From IMCC26077 sp964561165 (lineage in GTDB: Bacteria; Actinomycetota; Actinomycetes; Nanopelagicales; Nanopelagicaceae), in NCBI GenBank assembly GCA_964561165.1, contig CAZLOJ010000003.1:14531-78530 (forward strand): a stretch of DNA of 64,000 nt, read 5' to 3'. Both the position numbers and the translations under genes were made by a program. Shown piece after piece: positions 51,880 to 60,913 of this stretch. The notes beneath the pieces are model-generated. The model made no database searches, was not told the DNA's origin, and was given only the letters and a program-made list of their open reading frames with translations. Each line of letters opens with the position of its first letter. The stretch's first letter is position 1.

Positions 51880-52583
51880 AAATCACGCTCTTCATCTGGC
51901 GAATCCACACTAGTGCAATTCCTTTCGCAATCCTTCGCATGGCCTTGGATCGAATCTATCTCCGCACCGTTCACGGATTGACTTTTTACAAACTCTTGGG
52001 GACTGGCAAGGGGCAAAGTTTCACGCCGCGCGATGCTGATCTGTGGCAGTGGGGGTTGTTGATCGTCGGTGATGAACAAGCTGTCACACAGATAAAGAGT
52101 TCGCGATTAATTCAACGCTGGAACAGTAGAGCCAAAGAAATTGCAGAGTTGGATTTACGTACGCTCTCGTCTCATGGACTTTGGGCAAAGCAAGAACCAT
52201 TTGTGAAGAGTGAAGTGCAAGCGCCACTAGCAACAGCGAGCCCGCTTGCTATCGCAGCAATCACTAGAGCACGCATAAAGTGGTCGAAGAACATCATCTT
52301 CTGGCGGGCAGTTCCTCCTGTCATCGATGCGCTAGAGCGCGCGCCTGGTTTGATTACCGCCATCGGAATCGGTGAGGCTCCAATCGGATTGCAGGGAACT
52401 TTCTCGCTCTGGAGCGATGGAAAATCTCTTCGAGACTTCGCATATAAATCCGATGAACATAACCGTGCGATTGCGGCGACTAAGGAAGTCGGCTGGTATA
52501 GCGAAGAGTTATTCGCCAGATTTGCAGTGGAGTCTGCCTCGGGGTCGCTTAATGGAATCGCTCTCGCCAATACGGCAGACTAA
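51876..52583 (+). CDS. crtA: Spheroidene monooxygenase-like carotenoid oxygenase
   Basis: A 235-residue protein related to CrtA, the oxygen-dependent enzyme that puts keto groups on acyclic carotenoid ends. The C-terminal block GIGEAPIGLQGTFSLW...LRDFAYKSDEHNRAI...GWYSEELFARF is the family hallmark. The N-terminal half is more variable. It is the first of four tightly linked genes with cruF, cruG and crtD. Its likely role is oxygenation of the acyclic psi end, perhaps at C-2. The exact position is inferred. Confidence 0.85.
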   Translation: MKITLFIWRIHTSAIPFAILRMALDRIYLRTVHGLTFYKLLGTGKGQSFTPRDADLWQWGLLIVGDEQAVTQIKSSRLIQRWNSRAKEIAELDLRTLSSHGLWAKQEPFVKSEVQAPLATASPLAIAAITRARIKWSKNIIFWRAVPPVIDALERAPGLITAIGIGEAPIGLQGTFSLWSDGKSLRDFAYKSDEHNRAIAATKEVGWYSEELFARFAVESASGSLNGIALANTAD

Positions 52584-52587
52584 CTCT

Positions 52588-53391
52588 GTGTCCATCAGAA
52601 ATTACACCCCTCGTAGGCGTGAGCGACGCGGCCCAAGCCGCTTCGACAATCTGTTGCTCTGGGGCTCTCTGGCTGTGGCGATTGTTTTTCAAATCTCCTA
52701 CCCGCTCTTAGATGGCGAGGCGCTCAGACTCATCACCATTGGCACCGTGTATGCAGCCGCTTGTGCGACCTTGGTCAATGCGTACCTCTCCCATGGCAGC
52801 GTCTATGTCACCCGATATTTTCTCATTACTTTCACATTCGGATTATTGATTGAACAAATTGGTGTCACCACTGGATGGCCATTTGGTAATTACTCATACG
52901 ATGCATCTCTGGGAGCATTTCTTTTTAATGTTCCCTTGGTCGTTCCCTTTGCATGGATGATGCTCACCCATCCACTGCTCATTGCTGCGCGCGAACTCTC
53001 GCCTCGATGGACCATCGTCGTCGGAGGTTTCGCACTCATGTCATGGGATCTATTCCTTGATCCCCAAATGGTTAGCGCAGGGCGGTGGGCCTGGAGTGAC
53101 ACCACGCCACATGTTCCCTTCCAACCTGAAATTCCACTTTCCAACACTTTCGGTTGGCTCCTCTCTGGAATATTACTCATGGCGCTACTACAACTCTTTC
53201 TGCCACGAGAGCGACGCAAGAACGGGGTGAACACCAATGCTGGAGATGCGCTACTTATGTGGACGTGGTTCTCCTGCGTAGTGGGAAATCTCTTCCTCTT
53301 CTCTCGCCCAGGGGTAGCGCTTGTTGGTGGATTCTGTTTCTCACTCTTTCTCTTCCCGTATTTACTCAAGCGCTGGATAAATCGGCAGTGA
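52588..53391 (+). CDS. cruF: Carotenoid 1',2'-hydratase (CruF family)
   Basis: A 267-residue membrane protein of the DUF422/CruF family with about seven helices. Recognisable blocks are FGLLIEQIGVTTGWPFGNYSYD, VPLVVPFAWMML, SWDLFLDPQMVSAGRWAW and IPLSNTFGWLLSG. CruF adds water to the psi end of gamma-carotene or lycopene to make a 1'-hydroxyl. The start is uncertain: GTG 52588 follows the crtA stop by 4 nt, while ATG 52552 in the same frame would overlap crtA by 32 nt. It overlaps cruG by 4 nt (GTGA). Confidence 0.9.
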   Translation: MSIRNYTPRRRERRGPSRFDNLLLWGSLAVAIVFQISYPLLDGEALRLITIGTVYAAACATLVNAYLSHGSVYVTRYFLITFTFGLLIEQIGVTTGWPFGNYSYDASLGAFLFNVPLVVPFAWMMLTHPLLIAARELSPRWTIVVGGFALMSWDLFLDPQMVSAGRWAWSDTTPHVPFQPEIPLSNTFGWLLSGILLMALLQLFLPRERRKNGVNTNAGDALLMWTWFSCVVGNLFLFSRPGVALVGGFCFSLFLFPYLLKRWINRQ

Positions 53392-54470
53392 CCACGATTC
53401 TTTTTGTACTCGGTTTTGTACTCGCGCTCCACTCGATAGTAAATGGCTTACTCTTGCGTCGACCTGGCAATAAAGAACGTGTACTCGAGAAAGTTTCTAT
53501 TCTCATTCCTGCCCGCAATGAAGGCAGAAATATTGGGGAATGTTTGGAAACGGTGTTGGCTCAACAACACCTCGCCAATTTCTCCGTGATCGTACTCGAT
53601 GATTCCTCGACAGATGAGACCAACTCGATTGCCAAGAGAATTGCTACCGAATATCCCAATCTCACGCTCCTGTACGGACAGGAGCTCCCCGAAGGGTGGA
53701 CGGGCAAAAACTTTGCCTGCTGGCAATTAGCAAATGCTGCCTCTGACTCGCGATACCTGGTCTTTATCGATGCCGATGTCCGATTACGACCTGCAGCAGT
53801 AGTTCGCTCCATTAATGCGCTCAACAAATATCGCTGGAAATTTATCTCTCCATATCCGAAGCAGATTGCAAAGAGCGTGAGTGAATGGCTGATTCAACCA
53901 CTTCTGCAATGGAGTTGGATTACTACGTTACCCCTTCGCGTCGCAGAGAGATCGCTCCGACCGCAGCTCACTGCGGCAAATGGTCAGTTTCTCATTTTCG
54001 ATAGGAACGCCTACTTTGACGCTGGTGGCCATAAATCAATTCGGGAAGAAGTTCTCGATGACATTAATCTTGCGCGTCAGATGAAGCGCAGTGGTTATCG
54101 TGGCAATGTCATCGATGGCAGCACGATTGCGCAATGCCGCATGTATCAATCGTGGCGGGAACTTCGCGATGGGTATTCCAAATCACTCTGGTCAGCATTC
54201 GGTTCATTCTCGGGTGCGCTACTGGTAATCATCTTCCTAGTCTCGCTCTACATCTTTCCGCTATTCATCGCAGCATTTGGTTGGCAATGGGGAATCTTCC
54301 TATTGCTCACCGCATTGATCTCGCGCCTCATGGCAGCGATTCGAAGCCAATCGTCCGTAACGAGTGCGCTCTTTCATCCCATCGCAATAGCGCTGCTGTG
54401 TTATCTCATCCTGAGATCATGGTGGCTGAAGAGAAAGAATCGACTGGAATGGAAATCTAGAGCGTTATGA
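53388..54470 (+). CDS. cruG: Carotenoid glycosyltransferase (CruG-like, GT2)
   Basis: A 360-residue GT2-family enzyme with an N-terminal helix and ILIPARNEGRNIGECLETV. It has VLDDSSTDET, the metal-binding FIDADVRL, the acceptor/catalytic region LDDINLARQMKRSGYRG, and C-terminal helices. CruG attaches a sugar to the 2'-hydroxyl of myxol-type carotenoids. GTG 53388 is chosen because it overlaps the cruF stop. The frame stays open 234 nt further upstream, but that translation shows no homology-like features. It overlaps crtD by 4 nt. Confidence 0.87.
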   Translation: MTTILFVLGFVLALHSIVNGLLLRRPGNKERVLEKVSILIPARNEGRNIGECLETVLAQQHLANFSVIVLDDSSTDETNSIAKRIATEYPNLTLLYGQELPEGWTGKNFACWQLANAASDSRYLVFIDADVRLRPAAVVRSINALNKYRWKFISPYPKQIAKSVSEWLIQPLLQWSWITTLPLRVAERSLRPQLTAANGQFLIFDRNAYFDAGGHKSIREEVLDDINLARQMKRSGYRGNVIDGSTIAQCRMYQSWRELRDGYSKSLWSAFGSFSGALLVIIFLVSLYIFPLFIAAFGWQWGIFLLLTALISRLMAAIRSQSSVTSALFHPIAIALLCYLILRSWWLKRKNRLEWKSRAL

Positions 54471-55984
54471 ATCCAATCTCTTCCAGTAGCAAAGTAATCA
54501 TCATCGGTGGTGGGCTCGGCGGATTGAGCGCAGCGGTTCGTTTGGCAAAGAAGGGATTTGCGGTGCAACTCTTCGAACGTTCATCAACCTTGGGTGGGAA
54601 GTGTCGCGTTGAGAATTTTTCTGGGTTTTCATTTGATACTGGGCCTTCGCTGCTTACTCTGCCAGCGGTCTATCGAGATCTCTTTCTCAAGACAGGTGCG
54701 CCGCTAGAGAACGAAGTAACACTCACCCCCGTTGATCCGGCTTTCGATTACCACTTTGCTAGCGGCAAACGATTGACACTCCCTAATGCATCTCGCGCAG
54801 GCGTCACGGAAGCCATTGAAAAAACTTTTGGAAAGGAAAGCGCGCAAGAGTGGGTAGCGTTGATGGACCGAGCTGAGGCGATGTGGGATGTTGCTCGAGA
54901 GCCCTTCGTCGAATCAGAGCTTCGCGGACTACTTCCCCTATTACGCAGGCCTGCCTTCCTCTCAAGCATGAGGACAATTTCACCATTTACCTCGCTACGA
55001 AAAATGGCAAAGAGCTACCTAAATACCCCGGAACTCATCACGCTCATTGACCGGTATGCGACATATACCGGCTCTGATCCACGAAAAGCTCCAGCAGTGC
55101 TGCTAACCATTGCCTACATAGAACAGATCTTTGGCGCATGGCATATTGCAGGTGGCATCGGCCAACTTAGTGCTGCGCTCGAGCGTCGAGCCAAAGACCT
55201 TGGCGTTGAAGTACATCTCAAGAGCGAAGTTCATTCAATCACCACAACAGGTAATAAAGCAACAGGCATCATGCTTGCAAATGGTGACCAGTTCGACGCT
55301 GACCATGTAATCAGTAATGTTGACGCGCAATTTACTTATAATCAATTACTTTCTCATCATCCAAAGGGTGCGCGCGAACGAAGAAAACTTAACCGGGCTA
55401 TCCCCTCCTTCTCTGGCTTTTATCTCCTGCTAGGTTTGAAAGGCAGAGATGCGGCCCAGAGTCACCACACCGTTTCATTCCCTGCTGATTACGATGCAGA
55501 ATTTGAAGCCCTCTTCACGACCCAAACGCCGGTTGCTGATCCAACTCTTTATATCTGCTCGCCGCGGGATCTTTCGATGGCACCATCGCCCAATCATGAA
55601 TCGTGGTTTGTTCTCGTTAATGCTCCACGCCACAGTGTGAGCGGAGATGGATTTGATTGGAACGCTCCAGAAGTTGCGCAACGATATAGCGAGCATTTGG
55701 TTGATCTTCTCGTTGCTCGAGGCCTACTCGATAAGGCGCGAATAGAGACCCTTAGTTATCGCTCGCCTGCAGATATCGAAGCGCTCTTCAATGCACCCGG
55801 CGGTTCTATCTACGGGAAATCGAGTAATGGAGTGAATGCCGCCTTTAATAGAGCGTCGAATCGATCCCCCATTGAAGGTTTATATCTCGTAGGTGGCTCT
55901 GCTCATCCAGGAGGCGGCATGCCGCTTGTGGGAATCAGCGGCGAAATCGTCGCTAACGTAATTGCTTCCGCGCCATCGAGATAA
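54467..55984 (+). CDS. crtD: CrtD-like carotenoid 3',4'-desaturase (CrtI family)
   Basis: A 505-residue FAD amine-oxidase-fold protein: VIIIGGGLGGLSAAVRLAKKGF...FERSSTLGGK at the N-terminus, RYATYTGSDPRKAPA in the middle and YLVGGSAHPGGGMPLVGISGEIVANVI at the C-terminus. It differs from the CrtI at 58509-59984. The GGSAHPGGGxP ending and the company of cruF and cruG suggest the desaturase CrtD acting on 1'-hydroxy carotenoids; a carotenoid oxygenase (CrtP/CruO type) is an alternative. It overlaps the convergent phosphatidyltransferase gene by 32 nt. Confidence 0.85.
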   Translation: MNPISSSSKVIIIGGGLGGLSAAVRLAKKGFAVQLFERSSTLGGKCRVENFSGFSFDTGPSLLTLPAVYRDLFLKTGAPLENEVTLTPVDPAFDYHFASGKRLTLPNASRAGVTEAIEKTFGKESAQEWVALMDRAEAMWDVAREPFVESELRGLLPLLRRPAFLSSMRTISPFTSLRKMAKSYLNTPELITLIDRYATYTGSDPRKAPAVLLTIAYIEQIFGAWHIAGGIGQLSAALERRAKDLGVEVHLKSEVHSITTTGNKATGIMLANGDQFDADHVISNVDAQFTYNQLLSHHPKGARERRKLNRAIPSFSGFYLLLGLKGRDAAQSHHTVSFPADYDAEFEALFTTQTPVADPTLYICSPRDLSMAPSPNHESWFVLVNAPRHSVSGDGFDWNAPEVAQRYSEHLVDLLVARGLLDKARIETLSYRSPADIEALFNAPGGSIYGKSSNGVNAAFNRASNRSPIEGLYLVGGSAHPGGGMPLVGISGEIVANVIASAPSR

Positions 55985-56591
55985 ATTGAATGAGCGCAAT
56001 GCTCTGCATCACTAACCAAATGAGCGCAACCCATTGCAAGGTGCTGGGATAGACCAGCGAGCCCAAGAACCCGAGCGCAACCAGTAATCCTCGCACCGGG
56101 CGCTCGCAGATAGTGACCACACCTAAGAGACCGGAGCTACCTCCGGCAACATGATGGAGTTTTGCGCGCCCGTATTCCTGAGTGGCTACGACAACCCAGA
56201 TTGATAAGAGGAGCGCAGGTGAGATTCCCGCATAGTAAAGCGCGCCAATCCAAAGCAGCTCGGTCACTCGATCGACGATGCCATCCCAAACCCCGCCCAT
56301 TGCAGAGGTCTTACCGCGAATGATTGCAACAGCGCCATCGAACCCATCAACCATGAGCGAACCGAGAATCAGAAGCGCAACCAGGAGTGTGTTCTCTGTA
56401 AACAACGCGAGCAAGGCAAGTGCCGGAGCAAACAATGTCACTAAATTCGGTGTGAATTTGATCAAAACAAGTGGTTTAACAAGCGAGTAGTTCACTGCCA
56501 AATATGCTCGAGCGATTCCTTGAACTTCAGAGTCGGCAGCAAATCCATGGAGCGCTGACCACGTTCGTAAGTATTCCCCTCGATTCATCAT
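55953..56591 (-). CDS. CDP-alcohol phosphatidyltransferase-like protein
   Basis: A 212-residue membrane protein with about six helices and the family active-site pattern DGFDGAVAII...GGVWDGIVD. Asp82, Asp85, Gly86, Ala89, Gly99, Asp103 and Asp107 fit D-x2-DG-x2-A-R-x8-G-x3-D-x3-D, except that the arginine position is Ile90 (an Arg follows at 92). The normal reaction moves a phosphatidyl group from CDP-diacylglycerol to an alcohol. The acceptor is unknown and the substitution makes activity uncertain. The ATG overlaps the metF stop by 4 nt. Confidence 0.8.
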   Translation of the reverse strand: MMNRGEYLRTWSALHGFAADSEVQGIARAYLAVNYSLVKPLVLIKFTPNLVTLFAPALALLALFTENTLLVALLILGSLMVDGFDGAVAIIRGKTSAMGGVWDGIVDRVTELLWIGALYYAGISPALLLSIWVVVATQEYGRAKLHHVAGGSSGLLGVVTICERPVRGLLVALGFLGSLVYPSTLQWVALIWLVMQSIALIQFISMARKQLR

Positions 56592-57433
56592 CTGATTCCT
56601 AAATTCGCCACGACTTCACGCGTTGCCGGCGAGCTGTTTAAGGTGAAGAAATGCAATGCGTCTACTCCGATATCAATCAACTCTTGGCAAAGCGTAGTTG
56701 CCACTTCAACACCCAATTGCGCAACTGCCACTGGATCATCTGCGACCGCTTCAAACCGTGATCTGATTGCCGGGGGAATCTCTGTTCCAGACAACTCTGC
56801 AAAGCGAATAATTTGTTTGACATTTGTAACCGGCATGATTCCTGGAATCAAAGTCAAGTTAAGTCCAGCGCGCGCAACTTGGTTCATCAAATGTTGCCAA
56901 GAATTCACATCGAAGAAGAATTGTGAAATCGCGAAGGTGGCGCCAGCATCAACTTTGCGCTTGAGCGTAACAAGGTCTTCTGCTCGATCTTTGCTCGCGG
57001 GGTGGCCATCTGGAAAGACGGCTACGCCAACGTCGAAACCCATCGTTCGTGCTTTCGCTACGAGTTGATCGGCATGATCAAATCCATCTGGCGTGTTCAC
57101 CCACAGATCACGCGGGCCTCCGGGTGGATCACCGCGCAGCGCAAGCACTCGATGAATGCCAGCGCTCTTATACTGCGTGAGTACCGATTCAAGTTCAGCG
57201 CGCGTAGCTCCTACACACGTTAAATGCGCAACAGTTGGAATTCCCGTTCGCGCTGTTATTTCTGAAGTTATCCGAAGCGTGCGATCACGTGTACTTCCGC
57301 CGGCACCGTAGGTGACCGAGAGAAAATCCGGCGCGATGTCGGCAAGGTGGGCGAGGGTATCCCAGAGCCGCGCCTCCCCTGCCCCATCCTTGGGCGGGAA
57401 GAACTCAAACGAAAGGCTTGTCGGCTGGTTCAC
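56588..57433 (-). CDS. metF: 5,10-methylenetetrahydrofolate reductase
   Basis: FAD enzyme that makes 5-methyl-THF for methionine synthesis. The 281-residue product has LSFEFFPPKDGAGE with the catalytic glutamate, SVTYGAGGSTRDRTL, AHLTCVGAT, LALRGDPPGG and AKTMGFDVGVAVFPDGHP-like blocks. The GTG start has no ribosome binding site, but TACCCT lies 7 nt upstream, suggesting a leaderless transcript. It is divergent from crtE, with only 23 nt between start codons. Confidence 0.95.
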   Translation of the reverse strand: MNQPTSLSFEFFPPKDGAGEARLWDTLAHLADIAPDFLSVTYGAGGSTRDRTLRITSEITARTGIPTVAHLTCVGATRAELESVLTQYKSAGIHRVLALRGDPPGGPRDLWVNTPDGFDHADQLVAKARTMGFDVGVAVFPDGHPASKDRAEDLVTLKRKVDAGATFAISQFFFDVNSWQHLMNQVARAGLNLTLIPGIMPVTNVKQIIRFAELSGTEIPPAIRSRFEAVADDPVAVAQLGVEVATTLCQELIDIGVDALHFFTLNSSPATREVVANLGIR

Positions 57434-57440
57434 GACAGTC

Positions 57441-57450
57441 AGGGTAGCGT
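57441..57450. promoter_or_regulatory. Overlapping divergent -10 elements (metF / crtE)
   Basis: On the minus strand TACCCT (57446-57441) is 7 nt before the metF GTG. On the plus strand TAGCGT (57445-57450) is 6 nt before the crtE ATG. The hexamers share two bases, so the two transcripts cannot initiate at once. Confidence 0.55.
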
Positions 57451-57456
57451 TGCTAC

Positions 57457-58509
57457 ATGCTTTCTGGCTCTCGTTTGGCGATAGACCGCGCCTTAGAGCA
57501 CTTTCTTGCCGCCGCTCATGAGGAACTGACCACCATCGATTCTCAGCTCACATCTATTAGCGGCGCACTTGGTGAATTCCTCACTGGAGGAAAGCGATTG
57601 CGCCCACTATTTGCCATTGCAGGTTTCCTTGGCGCTGGCGGCTCCCCTGACGATGAGTGCATCTACAGAGCAGCGGTGAGTTTGGAATTACTCCAAGCCT
57701 GCGCATTAATCCACGACGACATGATGGATGGATCAGATACCCGGCGCGGCGCACCTTCCATGCATCGCCGCTTCGAGCGCAGCCACCGCGAACGTCACGG
57801 TGTGGGCGATAGTGAGAGTTTTGGCCACGCAACCGCGCTGTTAATTGGAGACCTTGCTCTCGTTTGGTCGACTCAAGCGCTCAATCTCTCGGGGCTCTCT
57901 GCTGCGCGACTTCAAGCAGTTAATCCCATCTTCGACATCATGCGCGTAGAGCTGATGGCTGGCCAGTATCTCGATATGCACGGCAGCAGTCGTGATGCAA
58001 TGTCCATTGATGATGCCCTGAAAATTGCAACGTATAAATCCGGAAAGTACACGATAGAGCGACCACTACATTTTGGAGCCGCCTTATCTGGCGCTGCTGA
58101 AGAATTCCTGCCGATCTATACCGAATATGGAATACCACTTGGGATTGCCTTCCAAATGCGAGATGACTTGCTTGGGGTTTTCGGTGATAGTTCTGTCACA
58201 GGTAAGCCAGCCGGCGATGACTTGATTGAAGGAAAGCGAACGGCTCTGATTGCCTATGCACAGCAGAATCTTGCTACCAATGAACTAAATGAGTTTGCGA
58301 AGCTCTTCGGCCAGAAGAGCCTCACTCTTGAGGAGATAGATGCCCTGCGCGAACTGATTCAACGCTCTGGGGCCGTCGATTTCATCGAGAAATTAATCGA
58401 AGAGAAAACTATCCTTGCCCTCTCGGCAATAAAGAGTCCGAAGATCTCACAATCAGGACGGGAACTTCTCTCAGAGCTTGCGATAAAGGCAACACAAAGG
58501 AGCGCGTAA
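57457..58509 (+). CDS. crtE: Geranylgeranyl diphosphate synthase (polyprenyl synthetase)
   Basis: Makes the C20 precursor for phytoene. The 350-residue product has GGKRLRP near residue 44, the first aspartate-rich motif DDMMD at 87-91 followed by GSDTRRG, and GDLALVWS. The second aspartate-rich region is FQMRDDLLGVFGD, with the C-terminal GKPAGDDLIEGKRT. A bulky-residue test of chain length is not decisive, but context with crtI and crtB points to GGPP. The ATG lacks a ribosome binding site. The gene ends with a TAATG overlap with crtI. Confidence 0.93.
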   Translation: MLSGSRLAIDRALEHFLAAAHEELTTIDSQLTSISGALGEFLTGGKRLRPLFAIAGFLGAGGSPDDECIYRAAVSLELLQACALIHDDMMDGSDTRRGAPSMHRRFERSHRERHGVGDSESFGHATALLIGDLALVWSTQALNLSGLSAARLQAVNPIFDIMRVELMAGQYLDMHGSSRDAMSIDDALKIATYKSGKYTIERPLHFGAALSGAAEEFLPIYTEYGIPLGIAFQMRDDLLGVFGDSSVTGKPAGDDLIEGKRTALIAYAQQNLATNELNEFAKLFGQKSLTLEEIDALRELIQRSGAVDFIEKLIEEKTILALSAIKSPKISQSGRELLSELAIKATQRSA

Positions 58510-59984
58510 TGCGAAAAGTCTCGGGCCCAACCGACAAGGTGATTGTCGTTGGCGCCGGACTTGGTGGGTTGAGTACAGCGCTCCGCCTGGCTGGCGCCGG
58601 TCGTGAAGTGACAATTGTTGAACGAGAATCTGTTCCCGGCGGACGAAATGGCCTGATTGTTGATCAGGGATACCGATTCGATACTGGCCCAACGGTGCTC
58701 ACCATGCCCTCACTTATCGAAGAGGCGCTCGCCTCTGTAGGCGAGAAGCTTTCGGACTGGCTCGAGCTGGTGCCACTGCGACCACTCTATCGAGCGTTCT
58801 ATCACGATGGCTCCCAACTAGATGTCTTTCCGAATACTGCTGAGATGGAAGAAGAGATCGCACGCGTCATTGGACCAGATGAAGCGCTGGGTTATCGCAA
58901 GTATGTTGATTTTGTCACCAAGTTATACAAATACGAGATGAATGACTTCATCGATCGGAATATCGATTCACCACTGCAGCTGCTTACTCCAAACTTGGCA
59001 CGTCTTATTGCAATCGGTGGCTTTCGTCGCCTTGCGCCAAAAGTTAATCAATACCTAAAGGATCCACGCACGCAGAAGGTGTACTCATTTCAGGCGATGT
59101 ATGCCGGAGTGAGTCCGCAACAAGCTCTCGCAATCTATGCCGTAATTGCTTACATGGATAGCGTCAATGGCGTCTTCTTCCCCAAAGGTGGCATGCACGC
59201 ACTTCCTCGAGCGCTGGCAGGGGCAGCCGAAAAACATGGCGTGAAGATTCGGTATTCAACCACGGTCACTAGCGTTGCAATCAAGAACGGTCGCGCCACA
59301 GGTGTAATCACTGATACTGGAGAACATATCCCAGGTGATGTCGTCGTGCTCAATCCAGATCTACCTATTGCCTACAAAGAGTTGCTCGATAAGGAGCCGC
59401 TCGATGTAAAGCGATTGAACTATTCACCATCATGTGTCGTCATGCTCGTCGGATCAAGTAAGAGCTACGACCACATTGCCCACCACAATATTCATTTTGG
59501 TCAATCCTGGGATGGCGTCTTTGATGAATTAATAAAGAAGAAAACTTTTATGACTGATCCTTCGTTACTTGTGACAGTGCCAACCTATGATGACCCCGCA
59601 CTTGCTCCGGCAGGTAAGTCGTCGTATTACGTGCTCTTTCCAACGCCTAACCTCAACTCTTCAATCGATTGGTCGAAAGAGCGAAATCGTTATCGTGATG
59701 AGATGGTGCGCACCCTTGAAGCACGGGGCTACACAGACTTTGCATCAGGAATAGAGGTGGAGCACCTCACGACTCCAGTTGAGTGGCGCGCACAAGGGAT
59801 GGAGGCAGGCGCTCCCTTTGCTAGCGCTCATACCTTCTTCCAAACTGGCCCATTCCGGCCACGAAACCTCGCCCGAGGGATTGAGAATGTGGTCTTCACT
59901 GGCTCTGGTACGCAACCAGGAGTAGGCGTTCCAATGGTGCTTATCTCAGGCAAATTAGCAGCAGAGCGAATCATCGGACGATGA
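58509..59984 (+). CDS. crtI: Phytoene desaturase
   Basis: FAD-dependent enzyme that converts phytoene to lycopene by four desaturations. The 491-residue product has VIVVGAGLGGLSTALRLAGAGREV...VERESVPGGR, the region YRFDTGPTVLTMPSLI, FQAMYAGVSPQQALAIYAVIAYMD and the C-terminal VVFTGSGTQPGVGVPMVLISGKLAAERI. The start overlaps the crtE stop by 1 nt (TAATG) and the end overlaps crtB by 4 nt. Confidence 0.95.
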   Translation: MRKVSGPTDKVIVVGAGLGGLSTALRLAGAGREVTIVERESVPGGRNGLIVDQGYRFDTGPTVLTMPSLIEEALASVGEKLSDWLELVPLRPLYRAFYHDGSQLDVFPNTAEMEEEIARVIGPDEALGYRKYVDFVTKLYKYEMNDFIDRNIDSPLQLLTPNLARLIAIGGFRRLAPKVNQYLKDPRTQKVYSFQAMYAGVSPQQALAIYAVIAYMDSVNGVFFPKGGMHALPRALAGAAEKHGVKIRYSTTVTSVAIKNGRATGVITDTGEHIPGDVVVLNPDLPIAYKELLDKEPLDVKRLNYSPSCVVMLVGSSKSYDHIAHHNIHFGQSWDGVFDELIKKKTFMTDPSLLVTVPTYDDPALAPAGKSSYYVLFPTPNLNSSIDWSKERNRYRDEMVRTLEARGYTDFASGIEVEHLTTPVEWRAQGMEAGAPFASAHTFFQTGPFRPRNLARGIENVVFTGSGTQPGVGVPMVLISGKLAAERIIGR

Positions 59985-60913
59985 GCGCGCGGGAGCTAGA
60001 TGCTGCTGGGATCTTCACCCCAGAGTTGCGCGCTTCATACGCCGAATGTAAACGGCTTAACTCGCTCCACGGGAAGACGTATTACCTTGCCACTCTCCTG
60101 CTCCCACCCGAGAAGCGACCGTTTGTACATGCCCTTTATGGTTTCGCCCGATACGCCGATGAGATAGTCGATGACCTTGCCTCAACATTGAGCGCGAAAG
60201 AAAAAGAGAGCGCTCTATCTACCTGGAGCGAACAGATTCTCAATGATCTCGCTAACGGTGTCAGTCATGACCATATCGGCGCAGCGCTCGTAGACACAGT
60301 GCAGCGATTTGATATTCCTATCGAACACTTTCGCGCCTTCCTGCACTCGATGGCGATGGATATCTCAGTCTCTCGATATGAGAGCTACGAAGATTTGTTG
60401 GAGTATGTCTACGGTTCCGCTGCAGTTATCGGTTTAGAGATGGTGCCGATTTTGGGACCACTCTCCAGCGCTGCGTACCCAGCAGCCGAGAAGCTCGGTA
60501 TCGCTTTCCAACTTGCAAATTTCATTCGTGATGTCGGAGAAGATCTAGAGCGGGGGCGCATATATCTACCGCTCGATGAATTGCGTTCTTTCAATGTTAG
60601 CGAAGAGATGCTCTTCGAACGAGTAGTCACGCCACAATTGCGAGCAGCTCTTCAGTTTAATATTGAGCGAGTACGTCAACTGCAGCGTGAAGCGCAACCT
60701 GGAATACAGCTGCTCGCTCCAGAAAGTCGGGCATGTATCGAAGCTGCTAGTGAACTGTATTGTGGAATCGTCGATGAAGTAGAGAAGATTGATTACCAGA
60801 TATTTACTAAGCGAGCCAAGACGTCAACTACCCGACGTCTTGCGGTGGCTATTCCTGCGTTCTCCCGCGCTCTTGTTGCACGCCGCGCGCGCCCCAAAAT
60901 ATCCACAAACTAA
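59981..60913 (+). CDS. crtB: Phytoene synthase
   Basis: Joins two GGPP molecules head to head to make phytoene. The 310-residue product has YGFARYADEIVDDL with the first DxxxD motif, VIGLEMVPILGP, and the second motif in FQLANFIRDVGEDLERGRIYLPLDEL. LYCGIVDEVEKIDYQIFTKRA follows. The final 65 nt overlap the convergent crtYd gene. Confidence 0.96.
   Translation: MSARELDAAGIFTPELRASYAECKRLNSLHGKTYYLATLLLPPEKRPFVHALYGFARYADEIVDDLASTLSAKEKESALSTWSEQILNDLANGVSHDHIGAALVDTVQRFDIPIEHFRAFLHSMAMDISVSRYESYEDLLEYVYGSAAVIGLEMVPILGPLSSAAYPAAEKLGIAFQLANFIRDVGEDLERGRIYLPLDELRSFNVSEEMLFERVVTPQLRAALQFNIERVRQLQREAQPGIQLLAPESRACIEAASELYCGIVDEVEKIDYQIFTKRAKTSTTRRLAVAIPAFSRALVARRARPKISTN

Noticed and set aside
52372..53391. 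cruF extended to 52372
   Set aside because: The extension is an out-of-frame reading of crtA with no membrane-protein character.
53154..54470. cruG extended to 53154
   Set aside because: The extension is an out-of-frame reading of cruF; GTG 53388 overlaps the cruF stop.
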